Below, one piece after another: positions 8,979 through 17,843 of a stretch of 64,000 nt of DNA (position 1 is the first letter of the stretch; every line of letters begins with the position of its first letter). The translations under genes and the position numbers were made by a program. Source of the DNA: Armatimonadota bacterium (GTDB lineage: Bacteria > Armatimonadota > Fimbriimonadia > Fimbriimonadales > Fimbriimonadaceae); assembly GCA_016125185.1 (NCBI GenBank), contig WGMG01000006.1, positions 806,001-870,000 of the forward strand, read 5' to 3'. The notes below the pieces were generated by a model. The model was not told the origin of the DNA. It made no database searches and saw only the letters and a list, made by a program, of their open reading frames with translations.

Positions 8979-11057
8979 TTACGAAGCGAGGCCGTGGAGT
9001 TTGCGAAATGCCTCGACGAAAACCTTGGCTAGATCAGGGTCGAACTGGGTTCCAGCGCCCTCTTCGATGGCATTCAGGGCCGTCTCGACGCTGAGCCCCT
9101 TTCGGTAAGGTCGGTCGCTGGTCATCGCATCGTAGGTGTCGGCGATGGCGAGAATTCGGGCAACAAGCGGGATGGTTTCGCCTGCGAGTTCGTCGGGATA
9201 GCCGCGACCGTCCCAGCGCTCATGGTGACCACGGATTCCCGGCAGGGCATCGGCCAGTTCGGGAATTTGGCGGACGATTTTCTCACCCAGCGCGGGGTGA
9301 AGCTTGATCATCTCGAACTCTTCGTCGGTCAGCCGTCCCGGTTTCTTGAGGGCGGCATCTGGTACGCCGATCTTACCAACGTCGTGCAGGGTTCCGGTGA
9401 GGAAGACGAGGTCGACGAACCCGGATTCGCTGCCGCAAGCCTCGGCGAGGCTCCGGGCGTATTCGGCGACACGCTGAGAGTGGCCACGCGTGTATTCGTC
9501 CTTGGCGTCAACGGCTTCTGCCAACGCCTTAACGGCGGCGTAGCTGGATTGGCGAAGGAATGAAAGGCTCTCCTCGTTGCCCTCAAAGCTGAAGCCCTCA
9601 AAGATTTTCACCTTGTTTCGACCCGAGTTCTTGGCTTGGCTGACCGCCATTTCAGCGGCTAGGAGTGCAGTTTCGACGCGGTTGGTGGAGTCGTTGATTT
9701 CGCAAAGGCCAACGCTTACCGTGATCGGTAGCTCTCGCTCGATTCGGTTACGAACCGCTTCGGCAAGAAAGGGCGTCGAGTCCTCGTCGCAAAGGGCAAA
9801 TTGGTTTCCGCTGTAGCGGGACAGGGGCGAACCATCGTTCGCCTCGTCACGGAGGATGTCGGAGACTTGAACCAGAAGCTCATCGCCTGCCTGAGTGCCG
9901 TGAGCCTGGTTATACGCCTCGAACTGATCGAGGTCGAAGAGGGCGACCCACTTCCGCGTGGGTTCCTCGGCCAAAAGCGATTCAAGGCTTCGGCGGAAAC
10001 TGCGGTAATTCAGAAGTTCGGTGAGGGGATCAACATCGAGCATCCGCACCAGTCGTTCGCGGCTGGTACGAATCGAAGTCGTCATCTCGTCGAAAGCGTG
10101 CTGAAGCACTCCGATTTCATCTTGTCGAGCGCTCGCGATCGGCTCGGGCCAATGCCCTCGCTCTAGGACGCGGAAAGAAGATACAAGTCGCTCGATCGGT
10201 CCGCTGAGTGAACCCGACAAGTAGATTCCGGCCCCGACGCCAAGCGAACAGCCCAGCAGAAGGAGGACCCAAAGGGTCGTTTTGAGCGGCTGGAATGGAC
10301 CCGTCACATTCGATTCCTTGACCAAGCTAGAAAGTGTGAGCTTGGCGTCGGCTCCGTTGGTCAGCACCGCGACGGGTTGAGATCGGGCAATGTACTTCTC
10401 GCCGTTCGTCGTCAGTTCGCCGTTGTGGAAACTCGACATGTCGATAGTTGAAACTACGACCCGACCGTTGTATGAGAGCACCGCTTCGCCACCGGAGAGT
10501 CCCGTGATGTTTTCGAGTAGTTGACGATCCAGCCGGCGGCCAAGGACCAGCGTAGCCTGTACGTATTGGCCGATGACGATCGGGTAGGCAGCGGCAACCG
10601 AGACCTTTTGCTGATCGAGATAGAGTCCGCCCTTCGGCTTGCGGTCCAGAGCAGAGGAGATCAGACTCGACTTGGCGGCATCGGTCCCCGGTTTTAGTGG
10701 GGCGGTATCGGTTGAACCGAGCACCTCGCCTTGTGAATCTGTCAACGCGATCCAATCGACATCGGCAGTGCCTTTCAACTCCTGCAGATGGTCATTAATG
10801 GTCCGCTCGTCGGCTTGGTAGACGTTGCGGGTGCCCTGCCGATCTGCAAGGAGGGAAGTCTCGACGAGCAACCGATTGGAGAACTCGTTAATGGCGGAGT
10901 CTAGCGCTCGGCTGGTGCGCTGGACCGTCGAGGTCGCAGTCGATTCGGCTTGTCGTTGCGTAATGACAGTGAGGATGAGAAGGGCGATACCGAGCGTCCC
11001 GACGATCAGACCGGTGATCGTCAGCAGGATTTTGTTTCGGTACGTTATTCCCTTCAT
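8979..11057 (-). CDS. Membrane HD-GYP phosphodiesterase with degenerate GGDEF
   Basis: 692 residues. Membrane helix about 10-30, a large extracytoplasmic CACHE-like sensor domain, a second helix about 263-283, a HAMP linker, a GGDEF domain and a C-terminal HD-GYP domain. The GGDEF active-site loop reads SGNQF, so diguanylate cyclase activity is unlikely and the domain is probably regulatory. The HD-GYP motifs look complete: HDVGKIG and HHERWDGRGYP. It should therefore hydrolyse c-di-GMP in response to an envelope signal. The ATG overlaps the stop of the cupredoxin-like gene (ATGA), placing it last in a three-gene operon. Confidence 0.85.
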   Translation of the reverse strand: MKGITYRNKILLTITGLIVGTLGIALLILTVITQRQAESTATSTVQRTSRALDSAINEFSNRLLVETSLLADRQGTRNVYQADERTINDHLQELKGTADVDWIALTDSQGEVLGSTDTAPLKPGTDAAKSSLISSALDRKPKGGLYLDQQKVSVAAAYPIVIGQYVQATLVLGRRLDRQLLENITGLSGGEAVLSYNGRVVVSTIDMSSFHNGELTTNGEKYIARSQPVAVLTNGADAKLTLSSLVKESNVTGPFQPLKTTLWVLLLLGCSLGVGAGIYLSGSLSGPIERLVSSFRVLERGHWPEPIASARQDEIGVLQHAFDEMTTSIRTSRERLVRMLDVDPLTELLNYRSFRRSLESLLAEEPTRKWVALFDLDQFEAYNQAHGTQAGDELLVQVSDILRDEANDGSPLSRYSGNQFALCDEDSTPFLAEAVRNRIERELPITVSVGLCEINDSTNRVETALLAAEMAVSQAKNSGRNKVKIFEGFSFEGNEESLSFLRQSSYAAVKALAEAVDAKDEYTRGHSQRVAEYARSLAEACGSESGFVDLVFLTGTLHDVGKIGVPDAALKKPGRLTDEEFEMIKLHPALGEKIVRQIPELADALPGIRGHHERWDGRGYPDELAGETIPLVARILAIADTYDAMTSDRPYRKGLSVETALNAIEEGAGTQFDPDLAKVFVEAFRKLHGLAS

Positions 11058-11599
11058 CGGCCCAGATTGAAGCTTAAGTTTGTCGGCCCCGCCGCGTTTA
11101 GGCTTCCCTGATAGGTCGCGCCAGACTCGTGCCAGCCTTCGACTTTGTAGGTGCCTTTCGGCACGTCGGCGATGCTGAAGTGGCCGTTCCTATCGGTCTT
11201 CGCGAAGAAAGGCGTGCCGACAACGATCACGTATGCGCTCATGTTCGAGTGAATATTGCAGAGGACCGAAACGACTCCGGTCTTGTCGAAGGTGACTTCG
11301 CGGGTTTGTCCCTTCGGGTACATGCCGAGGTCGAACTTCTTGGCGCGATATTCGGCAAAGACGTTATGAAAAATGTCGTCGCGGTTCGGAAAGCTAACCG
11401 TGCTGTCCGAGGTTACGACCAGTACGTGCGGAATGAACGCTTTGCCCTTCTGCTCGATCTTCGCCGCCATCGGCTTGCTGGCCACCGAGCCGGAAAGCCA
11501 GACCACGGCATCCCCAACGGGCTTGCCACGAAGCGTGAGAGTGCCGCTGACAGTCGAAGCTTGTCCGAGGACGATGAGGGGCAAAAGAGAAGTCATCAT
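11054..11599 (-). CDS. Exported cupredoxin-like (MauL-type) protein
   Basis: About 181 residues from ATG 11599 (an ATG three bases further is equally possible). A short signal peptide (MTSLLPLIVLGQAS) leads into a beta-sandwich with plausible type-1 copper ligands H78 (IFHNVF), C114 and H117 (VLCNIH) and M120 (SNMSA). The C-terminal 60 residues (KTDRNGHFSIADVPKGTYKVEGWHE) look like a carboxypeptidase-regulatory/transthyretin-like sandwich. The longer frame to 11638 would overlap the upstream gene. It lies between a barrel gene and a c-di-GMP phosphodiesterase gene, which suggests a redox or copper-linked sensing unit (inference). Confidence 0.7.
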   Translation of the reverse strand: MMTSLLPLIVLGQASTVSGTLTLRGKPVGDAVVWLSGSVASKPMAAKIEQKGKAFIPHVLVVTSDSTVSFPNRDDIFHNVFAEYRAKKFDLGMYPKGQTREVTFDKTGVVSVLCNIHSNMSAYVIVVGTPFFAKTDRNGHFSIADVPKGTYKVEGWHESGATYQGSLNAAGPTNLSFNLGR

Positions 11600-11601
11600 G
11601 G

Positions 11602-12552
11602 TTAGAATCGAATGGTCTTGTAGAGTCCGACTGTCCAAGGACCGCCGAGAGAGACTTGGTTCGTGCCGGGGCCGCCGGTGTAGTTGGTTAGGAGCGTCAT
11701 GTCCCAGGGAAGTCGGGTCTTGACCGCCGCCGTCCAGGTTTCTTGTCGCGAAGGGGAGGTCCCCATTGTCGATTTGCGCTCAAGTCGGAAGGCAAGCGTC
11801 ACGTCTTGCCAGTTCTTGGGTCGATGGTTGACATCGAGGACGTAGCCGGCCATTCGGGTGCCCGGAGCTTGGTAGGCCGCCATCTCGGTGGTAACGATCC
11901 AGTGGGGAATCGTCCACCGGTAATCGAACATCAGCATCTGCTCCTCAGAGCCGAGCGTGTCGGTGTCGAAGAAACCGGATAGGCCAACGATCGAACCGTC
12001 GTGGTAACGGCTCCACCGCAGGGAGACTCGGTTCAATTTGTCGGCAAAGAGGTGGCTAACGAGTTCGTTAGAACTTGTGACAGAGGCCTCATAGGTGTCG
12101 TTGCCTTGAATCGTTTGCACTTTTGCGCCAAGGGTGGTCCGTTCCAGAAGCTTTTGGTCGCCATAGGTATGGCTTTCGATGAGCGGAACGAAGACGAAGT
12201 TGGAATACCACTGGTTGTCCCATGTGACTTGGCCGACGGGCAGCAGAAATCGACCGACTTCGGCCGAGGTATTTCCGACCGAGTATCCGAGCGTCGTATT
12301 GTCGAGTTCGTGCCAGTGGCAAAAGCTATAGTTCCAGTAGCTAGCCTTGGCGGTCCAGTTGCCCGATGAAGCAGTCAGTTGAAAACGGTTGAATCGCTCG
12401 CCTTGGCGGTAGTCGCTTTTCTGACGTCCAGAAACAAACGCCTGTTGGATCGAACCGGACCAGTCAACGCCTTGGGCAGGACAGAGGGCGACGCCCAATG
12501 GACCCCAAGAAAGCACCCATGCCAACCGCATACCTGCACGTTTTGCCAGCAC
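11602..12552 (-). CDS. Outer-membrane beta-barrel-like protein
   Basis: 316 residues from GTG 12552. A signal-like N-terminus (MRLAWVLSWGPLGVALCPAQG) is followed by alternating polar/aromatic strands throughout (SGNWTAKASYWNYSF, RVSLRWSRYHDG) and a terminal phenylalanine (VGLYKTIRF), typical of barrels recognised by the BAM machinery. No porin subfamily is recognisable. A TACTAT box ends four bases before the GTG. It is the first gene of the operon with the cupredoxin-like and HD-GYP genes. It could be a specific porin or a structural partner of the cupredoxin. Confidence 0.6.
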   Translation of the reverse strand: MLAKRAGMRLAWVLSWGPLGVALCPAQGVDWSGSIQQAFVSGRQKSDYRQGERFNRFQLTASSGNWTAKASYWNYSFCHWHELDNTTLGYSVGNTSAEVGRFLLPVGQVTWDNQWYSNFVFVPLIESHTYGDQKLLERTTLGAKVQTIQGNDTYEASVTSSNELVSHLFADKLNRVSLRWSRYHDGSIVGLSGFFDTDTLGSEEQMLMFDYRWTIPHWIVTTEMAAYQAPGTRMAGYVLDVNHRPKNWQDVTLAFRLERKSTMGTSPSRQETWTAAVKTRLPWDMTLLTNYTGGPGTNQVSLGGPWTVGLYKTIRF

Positions 12553-12704
12553 GACTATAGTAATGATCGGGTTGTCCTTCGTCGTTGCTCAGGAGGCCGG
12601 TAAGGGACCCTGGAACATTCAGGCTTGTGACGCCCGAAGGTAGTCCCCAATTTGCCGGGTTTTGCGTTTAAGCTGACTGGGAATAACTTAGATAAGTCAT
12701 TGAT

Positions 12705-12710
12705 TATGCT
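12705..12710 (+). promoter_or_regulatory. Candidate -10 box of glnA
   Basis: TATGCT within TTGATTATGCTAAAATC, 14 bases before the glnA ATG. No Shine-Dalgarno is visible at the start codon, so the 5' leader would be only a few bases long. No clear -35 box. Confidence 0.35.
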
Positions 12711-12724
12711 AAAATCAGGCCCTA

Positions 12725-14164
12725 ATGTCCGAATTGCGAACATTTCTTGAGATTCCTTACGACGAACTGGAGGAGCGAAATCTAGAGGCCAAAAAGAAGC
12801 AGTTAGATCGCGTCTCGGCCTCTGATCTGGAAAGCTACTACCTGAAGTATTTGGAGAAGGAAAAGGGCATCAAAGCAGTCACCGTCTGCTTTAGCGACCT
12901 CGAGGGCCGGTTCCACATGCTGGACTACGACAAGAAGTTTCTCCTGAAGAGCCACGACAACCTCACGTTCGACGGCTCGAGCATCCGCGGCTTCAGCGTG
13001 GTCAGCGAGTCCGACCTCCGACTCGGAATCGACTGGGGCTCGTTCCGATGGCTCCCGAGCGACATCTTCGGCCCGGGCAAGGTCATCGTTTTCGGCCTGA
13101 TCCTGGATCGCGAAGGCAAGCCTTACCAGTCCGACTTCCGCGGACTTCTGAAGGAATACTCCGAAGAGCAGTTTAAGAAGAACGGCTACAACTTCAACCT
13201 CGCGGTCGAAGTCGAAGGCTTCCTCTTCGAAGGTCGCGGCGCCGAGCAGAATTTCCAATCGAGCGAAGGCTTCAAGATCGTGTCGAGCGGTGGCTACTAC
13301 CACTCGCTTCCCAACGACCCGCTTCGCCTTTTCATCGACCGACTTGCTGAGGCTCAGCGAGCCCTTGGCTTCGAGAATGAAAAGGACCACCCGGAAGTCG
13401 CCCCGAGCCAGTTCGAGTTGAACTACAAGTACAGCGACGCGATGATCGCGGCCGACCAGATTCAGCTTTACAAGCTGACGGCTCGACAGATCGCCGCCAA
13501 TATGGGATGCACCGCAAGCTTCCTTCCGAAGCCGATGGTTGGCATTAACGGTAGCGGCATGCACACGAACATGTCGATCTCCGACAAGTCCGGCAAGAAC
13601 CTGTTCTTCGACAAGAAGGGTGAAGATGGCATTAGCCCGATGGCGATCGACTTCATCGACCGAATTCTCAACAGCGCCAACGATATTTGTTTGATCCTCA
13701 ACCCGAGCGTCAACTCCTATCGACGTCTGGACCCGCACTACGAAGCTCCGAACCAGATCAAGTCGTCCGCTGTCGACCGAACGTCGATGATCCGAATTCC
13801 GTTGGGTAACGAGAAGTCTGCCCGTGTCGAGTGTCGAACGGTTGCTCCAGACGCGAATCCGTATCTGGCGTTTTACACACTCCTTCGAACCGGTCTGGAA
13901 GGCCCGATGACGGAGAAGATCACCAGCGAGACGCGACGAACGCGAACGCGGTTCCTGCCCGACAACATCTACGACGCAATCCGACTGATGAAGCAAAGCG
14001 ACTTCATGGCTAAGCTTCTCGGCGACGAGAACAAGGAGAAGTACCTCGAACGAAAGCTCTCCGCTGCCGAACGAAGCCCGAAGGAGCTCGGCACCCGCGT
14101 CAAGACCGGCGAGATCATCTACCACCACGAGGTCACCAACCAGTACCTCTGGGGCAAGTTCTAA
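12725..14164 (+). CDS. glnA: Glutamine synthetase
   Basis: 479 residues of the GS-I fold. The N-terminal beta-grasp domain contains TFDGSSIRGF; the catalytic domain has NLAVEVEGFLFEGR (metal-binding glutamates), NGSGMHTNMS, and the ATP/glutamate-binding region NSYRRLDPHYEAPN...RIPLGNEKSARVECRTVAPDANPYL. An extra N-terminal segment of about 45 residues precedes the grasp domain. The adenylylation loop NLYDLPP of GS-I-beta enzymes is absent at the C-terminus, so control by GlnE is unlikely. Arginine codons are strongly biased to CGA. It converts glutamate, ammonia and ATP to glutamine. A hairpin terminator follows. Confidence 0.93.
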   Translation: MSELRTFLEIPYDELEERNLEAKKKQLDRVSASDLESYYLKYLEKEKGIKAVTVCFSDLEGRFHMLDYDKKFLLKSHDNLTFDGSSIRGFSVVSESDLRLGIDWGSFRWLPSDIFGPGKVIVFGLILDREGKPYQSDFRGLLKEYSEEQFKKNGYNFNLAVEVEGFLFEGRGAEQNFQSSEGFKIVSSGGYYHSLPNDPLRLFIDRLAEAQRALGFENEKDHPEVAPSQFELNYKYSDAMIAADQIQLYKLTARQIAANMGCTASFLPKPMVGINGSGMHTNMSISDKSGKNLFFDKKGEDGISPMAIDFIDRILNSANDICLILNPSVNSYRRLDPHYEAPNQIKSSAVDRTSMIRIPLGNEKSARVECRTVAPDANPYLAFYTLLRTGLEGPMTEKITSETRRTRTRFLPDNIYDAIRLMKQSDFMAKLLGDENKEKYLERKLSAAERSPKELGTRVKTGEIIYHHEVTNQYLWGKF

Positions 14165-14183
14165 GCCGCTCGAATCTCAGTCT

Positions 14184-14230
14184 GCCCTTTGCCCCATTCG
14201 CACCGCGTTTGTAGCAAAGGGCTCTTTTTT
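14184..14230 (+). terminator. Intrinsic terminator of glnA
   Basis: Stem GCCCTTTGC (14184-14192) / GCAAAGGGC (14214-14222) followed by TCTTTTTTC. Classic rho-independent architecture 20 bases after the glnA stop. Confidence 0.85.
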
Positions 14231-14309
14231 CTTTACAATCAGGTTCCGAACGGTTATAGCCAATCGGGAATAATAATCATTCAAGGTTGAATTTTATGGT
14301 GAAAACAGG

Positions 14310-14315
14310 TACGGT
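14310..14315 (+). promoter_or_regulatory. TANNNT -10 box placed for a leaderless sugar-binding gene
   Basis: TACGGT ends six bases before ATG 14322, and no Shine-Dalgarno is present. It follows the same layout as several other genes in the window. Confidence 0.35.
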
Positions 14316-14321
14316 ACTCCC

Positions 14322-15335
14322 ATGAACAAAGGTCTGTTCTTAGCATTGTTAGCATCGTTAGCCATCGTTGGCTGTAACTCCGGTGGAACAGAAGGCACCT
14401 CTTCGTCCACAACGGCCAATACTTCGGCCGATGGCACGACGAAGCCTGCCGGTGAAGTCAAGAAACTGGCCTTTGTCACGAACAACGCCAGCGACTTCTG
14501 GACCATCGCCCGTAAGGGAACCGAGCAAGCCGTGAAGGAACTCAACGGCGCCGTTTCGGTCGATTTCCGCATTCCGCAGGACGGAACCGCCGCCCAGCAG
14601 AAGGAAATCCTCGACAGCCTCGTTGCGGACAAGGTCGATGGCATTGCCATTAGCTGTAAGGACCCAGCAAACCAGAAGGATCTTCTGAACTCGGTCGCGG
14701 CCAAAACCCTCCTCTTCTGCCAAGACAGCGATGCACCGGACAGCAACCGCGTTTGCTATGTCGGTACCGATAACGTTGCCGCTGGCAAGATGGCAGGCGA
14801 AGAACTGATGAAAGCGCTTCCGAACGGTGGCAAAGTCATGGTCTTCGTCGGATCGAAGGACGCCCAAAACGCTCAGGAGCGATACAAGGGTCTCGAAGAC
14901 GCCATCAAGGGTAGCAAGATTCAGATTCTCGACATTCGAACCGACGAAGCCGACCACGCCAAGGCAAAGACCAACGTGGCCGACACCATCGTCAGTACTC
15001 CAGACCTCGCCGCATGCGTAGGACTTTGGAGCTATAACGGTCCGGCCATCGTGAGCGCAATTCACGACGCGAAGAAGGAAGGCCAAATCAAGGTCGTCTG
15101 CTTTGACGAAGAAGCCGATACGCTGAAGGGCGTGAAGGACGGCGTGGTTTCCGCCACCATCGTTCAGCAGCCGTTCGAGTTTGGACGACAGAGCGTCCTG
15201 ATGATGTCGAAGTACCTTGGTGGCGACAAGTCGGTGGTTCCGGCTGACAAAAAGGTCATCATCGAAACCAAGGCTATCACGAAGGACAACGTGGACGATT
15301 TCTCGGCCAAGTTGAAAGAGCTGACAGGAAAGTAG
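14322..15335 (+). CDS. Sugar ABC transporter substrate-binding lipoprotein (RbsB-like)
   Basis: 337 residues. The lipobox is LAIVGC with C18 as the lipidated cysteine, followed by a Ser/Thr-rich linker and a type-I periplasmic-binding fold (KKLAFVTNNASDFWTIARKG..., DGIAISCKDP, VGTDNVAAGKMAGEEL). It resembles ribose/galactose/xylose-binding proteins of CUT2 systems. The ATPase gene begins inside its stop codon (TAGTG), so the genes form an operon. The actual sugar cannot be told from the sequence; a GH2 glycosidase gene 3 kb downstream suggests a plant-derived monosaccharide (inference). Confidence 0.88.
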   Translation: MNKGLFLALLASLAIVGCNSGGTEGTSSSTTANTSADGTTKPAGEVKKLAFVTNNASDFWTIARKGTEQAVKELNGAVSVDFRIPQDGTAAQQKEILDSLVADKVDGIAISCKDPANQKDLLNSVAAKTLLFCQDSDAPDSNRVCYVGTDNVAAGKMAGEELMKALPNGGKVMVFVGSKDAQNAQERYKGLEDAIKGSKIQILDIRTDEADHAKAKTNVADTIVSTPDLAACVGLWSYNGPAIVSAIHDAKKEGQIKVVCFDEEADTLKGVKDGVVSATIVQQPFEFGRQSVLMMSKYLGGDKSVVPADKKVIIETKAITKDNVDDFSAKLKELTGK

Positions 15336-16810
15336 TGCTTCTCCAACTAAAGGGAATTACGAAGCGGTTTCCTGGCGTCGTCGCTCTCGAAAATGTGAAC
15401 CTCGACCTCGCTGCTGGCGAGGTCGTGGCCATTATCGGCGAGAATGGCGCGGGGAAATCGACGCTGATGAAGATTCTCAGCGGCGTGTATCAGGCGGATG
15501 GCGGCTCGATTCAGTTCGAAGGCAAGCCTCTGACGCTGAGATCACCCAGCGATGCACTAGACAAGGGCATTCGCATCATTTACCAGGAACTGAGTGGTCT
15601 CGATAATCTTGATGTCGCATCCAATATCTTCTTGGGCCGCGAATACACGAAAGGGCCGTTCGTTGACCAGAAGAAACTGGTGGACCTCAGCAGGTCGATT
15701 CTCGAACGAGTGGGCCTGAAGGTTCTGCCCAGTACACTCCTGAGCCGACTTTCGATTGCCGAAAAGCAGCTTGTCGAAATCGCTCGGGCGCTCTCGCTGA
15801 AGGTGAAGGTCCTCATCCTCGACGAGCCGACCAGCAGTCTGACGCTGGAGGAAACCCATAACCTCCTCGCCCTGGTGAAGAGCCTCAAAGCCGAGGGCGT
15901 TTCGATTCTGTACATTACTCACCGGCTCGATGAGGTTCAGCAGATTGCCGATCGCGTCGTCGGTCTTCGCGATGGAAAGAACGCGGGCGGCCTTGCCCGC
16001 GAAGAGATCACGAAGGCGGCGATGGTGAAGATGATGGTGGGGCGAGACATCGAAAGGGCGAACTTCGAAGCCAAAGAAGGTGGAGAAGTCGTCATGCGAT
16101 TGGTGGACTTCCGCACGACGCGTTATCCGGATAAGGCGATCAACCTCGACATTCGAGCCGGAGAAATCCTCGGCATGGCAGGCTTGGTTGGTGCCGGACG
16201 CTCGGAACTGGTGCGAGCCATCTTCGGGATCGACCCCTTTCAGGGGCGGATCGAAATTGGTGGCAAGGCGGTTCGAATCCGAAGTCCCAAGGATGCCATC
16301 CAATACGGCGTGTTTCTTGCGCCCGAGGATCGGCGGGGATGCGGCCTCACCGTCCAGATGTCTGTAAAGGACAACGTGACCATGCCGAAATTGGCTTGGC
16401 TTTCGACTGCTGGGCTGGTGCGCCGCCGCGATGAAGAGGCTTACGCCCGCGATTCGGTGGGCAAAATGAGTGTGAAAACCGCCAGCATTCACACCGAGAT
16501 TTCGACGCTTTCGGGCGGCAACCAGCAGAAGGTCGTTCTTGGCCGCTGGATGGCCATGAATCCGAAGGTGTTGATCGTCGACGAGCCGACGCGAGGAATC
16601 GACGTGGGTTCGAAGGCAGAGATTTATGAAGAACTGAGGATGATCGCCTCAACGGGGACCGCGATCTGGATGATATCAAGCGACATGGAGGAAGTAATTA
16701 ATGTCAGCGACCGGGTGGCCGTCATGCACGAGGGCCAACTCGGCGGTATTTTGGATCGAACGAACGTGACCGAAGAGGCGATAATGAAGCTCGCGACGGG
16801 AGGACACTAG
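15335..16810 (+). CDS. Sugar ABC transporter ATPase, duplicated (RbsA/XylG-like)
   Basis: 491 residues with two ABC modules. The first has an intact Walker A (GENGAGKSTLMKIL), signature LSIAEKQLVEIARAL and Walker B LILDEPTSSL. The second has the degenerate P-loop GLVGAGRSELVRAI typical of CUT2 ATPases but a proper signature LSGGNQQKVVLGRW and VLIVDEPTRGIDVGSK. Translation starts at GTG 15335, whose G is the last base of the preceding stop. It energises uptake by the permease encoded directly downstream (1-base gap). Confidence 0.92.
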   Translation: MLLQLKGITKRFPGVVALENVNLDLAAGEVVAIIGENGAGKSTLMKILSGVYQADGGSIQFEGKPLTLRSPSDALDKGIRIIYQELSGLDNLDVASNIFLGREYTKGPFVDQKKLVDLSRSILERVGLKVLPSTLLSRLSIAEKQLVEIARALSLKVKVLILDEPTSSLTLEETHNLLALVKSLKAEGVSILYITHRLDEVQQIADRVVGLRDGKNAGGLAREEITKAAMVKMMVGRDIERANFEAKEGGEVVMRLVDFRTTRYPDKAINLDIRAGEILGMAGLVGAGRSELVRAIFGIDPFQGRIEIGGKAVRIRSPKDAIQYGVFLAPEDRRGCGLTVQMSVKDNVTMPKLAWLSTAGLVRRRDEEAYARDSVGKMSVKTASIHTEISTLSGGNQQKVVLGRWMAMNPKVLIVDEPTRGIDVGSKAEIYEELRMIASTGTAIWMISSDMEEVINVSDRVAVMHEGQLGGILDRTNVTEEAIMKLATGGH

Positions 16811-16811
16811 C

Positions 16812-17759
16812 ATGAAGCAAAGAGGAAAGGAACTCGGAATTTTCATCATCATCGTCGTGCTTCTGGCTTTCAGCTATTGGAAGAACCCCACCGTTCTCAG
16901 CTCCGATAACCTGATCAACACCAGCCGACTGATCGGCATCTACGGCATCATGAGCTTGGGGATGGCGTTCGTCATCATCACTGGCGGTATCGACCTCTCG
17001 GTCGGATCGGTGATCGCCTTGCTCGGCGTTATTTTGTCGATTCTGCTTGTGGACAAGAATGCGCCGCCATCCATCGCGCTCGGTGTCACTGTGCTTGTCG
17101 GCGCGCTTTTGGGTTGGCTGAACGGCTTTCTCGTCACGCGGATCAAGCTTCAGCCTTTCGTGGTGACACTTTGTGGACTCCTGCTCTTCCGGGGTTTGGC
17201 GCGGTTCATCAGCAACGACGAAACCAAAGGATTTGGCGACTCGCCCAGTCTAACGTGGCTGAAGACGCTGGCTACCGGCAACACGGTTTTCTCGATTCCG
17301 TGGCCGCTGGTTTTCATGCTGATTCTCAGCGTCGTGTTCTTCTTCCTGCTTCACAAAAGCACCTACGGCCGCTACCTATTCGCGAGCGGCTACAACGAAG
17401 AGTCGGCGCGGTACGCGGGCATCAATTCACGAAATATCATCTCGTGGGCGTATGTCATCTGCGGCATCACGACGGGCATCGCGGCGATTCTGTTTGCGTT
17501 CTACACCAACTCGATCAGCCCGTCGATGCACGGCAACTTTTACGAGCTGTACGCCATTGCGGCGGCGGTTCTCGGCGGTTGTTCACTTCGAGGCGGTGAG
17601 GGCTCGATTGTCGGCGTCATCCTTGGCACGACACTCCTGCTCGTCATTCGAAACTTGGTGACGATGCTTCACATTCCGTCGAGCCTCGAGTTCGCGGTCA
17701 TGGGAATCGTGATCTTCGTGGGCGTTTTGGCCGATACGCTGTTCCGCAAGAAAGCTTAA
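16812..17759 (+). CDS. Sugar ABC transporter permease (RbsC-like)
   Basis: 315 residues with eight to ten hydrophobic segments. It carries the family hallmarks GGIDLSVGSVIALLGV near residue 57 and the C-terminal AAAVLGGCSLRGGEGSIVGVILG loop region contacting the ATPase. It forms the transmembrane channel of the CUT2 importer with the two preceding genes. The ATG lies one base after the ATPase stop. Confidence 0.92.
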   Translation: MKQRGKELGIFIIIVVLLAFSYWKNPTVLSSDNLINTSRLIGIYGIMSLGMAFVIITGGIDLSVGSVIALLGVILSILLVDKNAPPSIALGVTVLVGALLGWLNGFLVTRIKLQPFVVTLCGLLLFRGLARFISNDETKGFGDSPSLTWLKTLATGNTVFSIPWPLVFMLILSVVFFFLLHKSTYGRYLFASGYNEESARYAGINSRNIISWAYVICGITTGIAAILFAFYTNSISPSMHGNFYELYAIAAAVLGGCSLRGGEGSIVGVILGTTLLLVIRNLVTMLHIPSSLEFAVMGIVIFVGVLADTLFRKKA

Positions 17760-17794
17760 CATCGGTTCTGGCGTATCCCTGAGATAGACTACAT

Positions 17795-17824
17795 ATCCTG
17801 CCCCGCAACTTTGCGAGGCGGGAT
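17795..17824 (+). terminator. Hairpin after the sugar transporter operon
   Basis: Imperfect inverted repeat ATCCTGCCCCGCAA / TTGCGAGGCGGGAT with mismatches in the stem, 35 bases after the permease stop. It is followed by ATTTGCG, so it is only weakly terminator-like. Confidence 0.45.
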
Positions 17825-17843
17825 ATTTGCGTAGGACAACCAA

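Noticed and set aside
12803-14128. 441-codon open frame on the minus strand opposite glnA
   Set aside because: It is the antisense shadow of a highly biased glnA gene; the translation is Val/Asp/Arg-rich without any domain.
14165-14321. Possible riboswitch upstream of the sugar ABC operon
   Set aside because: The only structure is the glnA terminator, and the start of the next gene looks leaderless, leaving no room for an aptamer.
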